From: Candidatus Zixiibacteriota bacterium
Lineage (GTDB): Bacteria; Zixibacteria; MSB-5A5; JAABVY01
Length of the DNA stretch: 5,696 bases
Direction: 5' to 3'
NCBI GenBank assembly: GCA_011777135.1
Contig: JAABVY010000152.1
Span: 3,371 to 9,066 of the forward strand
In this document: positions 4,226 through 5,696 of the stretch, one piece after another
Layout of the letters: each line of letters starts with the position of its first letter
Position numbering within the stretch: the first letter of the stretch is position 1
Notes under the pieces: generated by a model
Told to the model about the DNA's origin: nothing
The model's input: the letters and a program-made list of their open reading frames with translations, nothing else
Database searches by the model: none
Made by a program: the position numbers and the translations under genes

Positions 4226-4996
4226 TTACTCCACAGCCTCCCCAAGGCCTTCCAGCTGTACCCGGGAGCGATTTGCCTCTGCTGTCTGAGGATATTCGTC
4301 GACGACCTGGCGATAAATCGTGATCGCCTCGGCCTGCTCACCCAGCTCCTCCAGACTGCGAGCCAGCTTGAATTTGGCGCTGGCCATACGGTCGCTTTGG
4401 GGATAATTATCAACCAGCTTTTGGAATTCCACCCGGGCCTTCTCATAATTGGGAGGATCCATATTATAATAGCTTTCCCCCAGCCAGTATTGGGCATCAT
4501 CGGTCAATTCCGTATTGGGAAAGCTTTTTAAATATTCCTCGAAGCCCAGGATTGCAATCTCGTTATTTCCGGCAACCAGGCTTTTGTAAGCCGCATTATA
4601 TACCACCCTGGGATCGACTGTTGTAGAAGTCCCCGCGCTTGTATCCGATGCCGCTGATGTGTCCTGCGAAGGCGTTGTAGTCGTCACCAGTGCCGGACGT
4701 TCCGCCAGCCTGTCTATCCTGTCGTTCAGGTCGACCAGCTTATAATCCAACTGCTCCAGGCGCTGCTCGAAGGTCGCAATCGAGGACCTCAGCTGGGCCA
4801 GGAATTGCCGCTGTGATTCCTCCTGGACCTTAATCAGGCTGTCGAGCTCGTTAACTTTCTGCTCGATATTTGCATTCGACTTTTCCAGATAATCCAGCTG
4901 CGCTTCCATCTTGTTCATTTGACGGCGCGAGGCGCATCCGGTCAGAAGAAAAAAACCGGCCACCAGGACTATCAGGATCAGATAAGATTTGCGCAT
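4226..4996 (-). CDS. cpoB: Tol-Pal system TPR lipoprotein CpoB/YbgF
   Basis: CpoB (YbgF) works with the Tol-Pal machinery and, in E. coli, coordinates peptidoglycan synthesis with outer-membrane constriction at division. The 256 residues show a signal peptide with a clear lipobox, LLTGC (Cys21), so this homologue is probably a lipoprotein, unlike the soluble periplasmic E. coli protein. A coiled coil follows (about 25-100, heptads such as MEAQLDYLEKSNANIEQKV), the trimerisation region in E. coli; then a Thr/Ser-rich linker (104-127) and three TPR-like repeats (about 130-250) with typical Ala/Gly and FP/YP positions (SFPNTE, NYPQSD, EYPQTAE). I chose ATG 4996 because AGGA lies 5 nt upstream and the signal peptide has the right length. 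ATG 5002 and a start at 5026 inside pal are less likely. It follows pal by 7 nt, in the conserved tolB-pal-cpoB order. Confidence 0.92.
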   Translation of the reverse strand: MRKSYLILIVLVAGFFLLTGCASRRQMNKMEAQLDYLEKSNANIEQKVNELDSLIKVQEESQRQFLAQLRSSIATFEQRLEQLDYKLVDLNDRIDRLAERPALVTTTTPSQDTSAASDTSAGTSTTVDPRVVYNAAYKSLVAGNNEIAILGFEEYLKSFPNTELTDDAQYWLGESYYNMDPPNYEKARVEFQKLVDNYPQSDRMASAKFKLARSLEELGEQAEAITIYRQVVDEYPQTAEANRSRVQLEGLGEAVE

Positions 4997-5003
4997 GATC
5001 ATC

Positions 5004-5519
5004 CTATTCTTGTACGACAAATTCACAGCGCCGATTCAGCTGCCAGGCTTCCTCGTTATGACCCAGAGCCACAGGACGCTCCTTGCCATAGGAAATCGTC
5101 TCCATGCGATTGCCGTCAATTCCCAGACTGATCAAATAGTCTTTGGCGGAATTGGCGCGCCTCTCGCCCAGAGCGAGGTTGTACTCAACCGTGCCGCGCT
5201 CGTCGCAATGGCCTTCGATTACAATGTTCACGGCAGGATTGCTCTTCAAAAGCTCAGAATTGTATTCCAGTGCTCGCTGCGCATCGGGACGAATATTATA
5301 TTTGTCAAAATCGAAATAGACCTTCTGGAAATCACCTGATGTAAGAGGTTCTACCTCCGGCTGGGTATCGACTTCCGGTTCCGGCTCGGGTGTGGTCATA
5401 GTGTCTTCAGGCGAAACAGTAGGTTCTTCAGGAATGGGCTCTTCCTTGGGCCCGCATGAACCGCCCATCAAAAGGGCGAAGGTAAAGATCAGCATCACTG
5501 CCAGGATCGCTTGTTTCAT
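5004..5519 (-). CDS. pal: Peptidoglycan-associated lipoprotein Pal
   Basis: Pal is an outer-membrane lipoprotein whose OmpA-like domain grips peptidoglycan and which binds TolB during envelope constriction. The 171 residues comprise a signal peptide with cysteine at 22 (MGGSC, an atypical lipobox with Gly at -3), an acidic Pro/Glu/Thr-rich linker (24-60) and an OmpA_C domain (about 65-171). Within it are VYFDFDKYNIRPDAQ (67-81), the Pal signature GHCDERGTVEYNLALGERRA (103-122) and SYGKERPV (143-150). Asp106 and Arg121 match the diaminopimelate-binding Asp and Arg of OmpA (15 residues apart in both). The linker is longer and more acidic than in E. coli Pal. The start is set by GGAGG (5530-5526), 6 nt before ATG. 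It lies between tolB, 91 nt upstream, and cpoB, 7 nt downstream. Confidence 0.95.
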   Translation of the reverse strand: MKQAILAVMLIFTFALLMGGSCGPKEEPIPEEPTVSPEDTMTTPEPEPEVDTQPEVEPLTSGDFQKVYFDFDKYNIRPDAQRALEYNSELLKSNPAVNIVIEGHCDERGTVEYNLALGERRANSAKDYLISLGIDGNRMETISYGKERPVALGHNEEAWQLNRRCEFVVQE

Positions 5520-5560
5520 TTAATTCCTCCTTGTTCCTTCACAGAGATTAATTTTCGATA

Positions 5561-5588
5561 ATATTAAAAATCAATTTCCTCAGGTCAA
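5561..5588 (-). promoter_or_regulatory. Candidate internal promoter of pal
   Basis: On the minus strand TTGACC (5588-5583), a 16-nt spacer and TAATAT (5566-5561) resemble a sigma70-type promoter in the AT-rich tolB-pal gap. The -10 box equals that proposed for rsmI. The predicted start near 5554 gives a 35-nt leader with the strong GGAGG ribosome site. E. coli has a separate internal promoter within its tol-pal cluster, upstream of tolB, so an additional promoter here would boost the abundant lipoprotein. Motif match only; read-through from tolB is also expected. Confidence 0.45.
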
Positions 5589-5610
5589 CAACAATAATAT
5601 AGATTGCTCA

Positions 5611-5696
5611 TTAATCCAGATAGCCGGACCATGACGGGTTCGAGCTGCCGGTCTGATTTGTGATTAACCTCCTCTTGTTTCCCATAAAATCAGAAA
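5611..5696 (-). CDS. tolB: TolB, extreme C-terminus (5' partial)
   Basis: The minus strand from the right edge is open to TAA 5613-5611 and encodes 27 residues ending LITNQTGSSNPSWSGYLD. The pattern G-N-K-R-R-L-x-T...NPSWS is the last blade of the TolB beta-propeller, where RxLTxxxxxxxxPxWSP repeats close each blade. TolB is the periplasmic partner of Pal, and the position directly upstream of pal and cpoB on the same strand matches the tolB-pal-cpoB order. Only a fragment is visible, so the call rests on this short motif plus synteny. No terminator is seen between it and pal. Confidence 0.75.
   Translation of the reverse strand, partial: SDFMGNKRRLITNQTGSSNPSWSGYLD

Noticed and set aside
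3950..4531. 193-codon plus-strand open frame across the unknown gene and cpoB
   Set aside because: It is antisense to two well-supported coding regions, and its apparent hydrophobic stretches are the complement of the cpoB TPR codons. It would also converge on an operon with clear ribosome sites.
1..5696. CRISPR array, toxin-antitoxin pair, anti-phage system, or intact insertion sequence
   Set aside because: No regularly spaced repeats, no paired small toxin and antitoxin genes, no nuclease or sensor domains, and no terminal inverted repeats with a transposase core are visible.

Overview
This window is a chromosomal segment of a diderm (Gram-negative) bacterium with moderate G+C. Evidence for two membranes is the tail of tolB, a Pal lipoprotein and a CpoB/YbgF lipoprotein in the usual Tol-Pal order, plus lgt, the lipoprotein diacylglyceryl transferase. 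The Cys-containing Lgt signature, the aureobasidin-type PAP2 protein and the small DUF4430 lipoprotein suggest an uncultured or little-studied lineage, possibly of the FCB superphylum such as candidate division Zixibacteria. That placement is an impression from protein style and not a demonstrated affiliation.

Layout, left to right. (1) Bases 3-499, plus strand: the C-terminal end of a transposase-type helix-turn-helix protein, overlapping by ATGA the start of a small secreted DUF4430 protein. (2) Bases 500-2911, minus strand: an apparent three-gene operon, rsmI - PAP2-family membrane protein - lgt. It ends exactly where the DUF4430 gene ends, with no room for a terminator. (3) Bases 2912-3044: a compact divergent promoter region for rsmI (leftward) and ssb (rightward). 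(4) Bases 3045-3470: ssb. (5) Bases 3471-3724: non-coding DNA with inverted repeats, a promoter-like element, an RNA-type hairpin and a strong bidirectional terminator; this is a candidate small-RNA locus or structured ssb 3' UTR. (6) Bases 3725-5696, minus strand: the end of the Tol-Pal operon, tolB (27 C-terminal codons) - pal - cpoB - an unrecognised gene with a DUF2283-like half.

Functionally, most of the window is envelope biology. Lgt modifies prolipoproteins such as Pal, CpoB and probably the DUF4430 protein; TolB-Pal-CpoB link the outer membrane to peptidoglycan during division; the PAP2 protein probably handles a lipid phosphate. RsmI (16S rRNA 2'-O-methylation) and SSB (replication and repair) are housekeeping.

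I see no defence island, CRISPR array, complete mobile element or clear novel multi-gene system. The points most worth a second look are a probable ATT start codon for the PAP2 gene, a promoter that would make rsmI mRNA leaderless, the structured region downstream of ssb, and the unrecognised fourth gene of the Tol-Pal operon, which may be two divergent copies of one fold.
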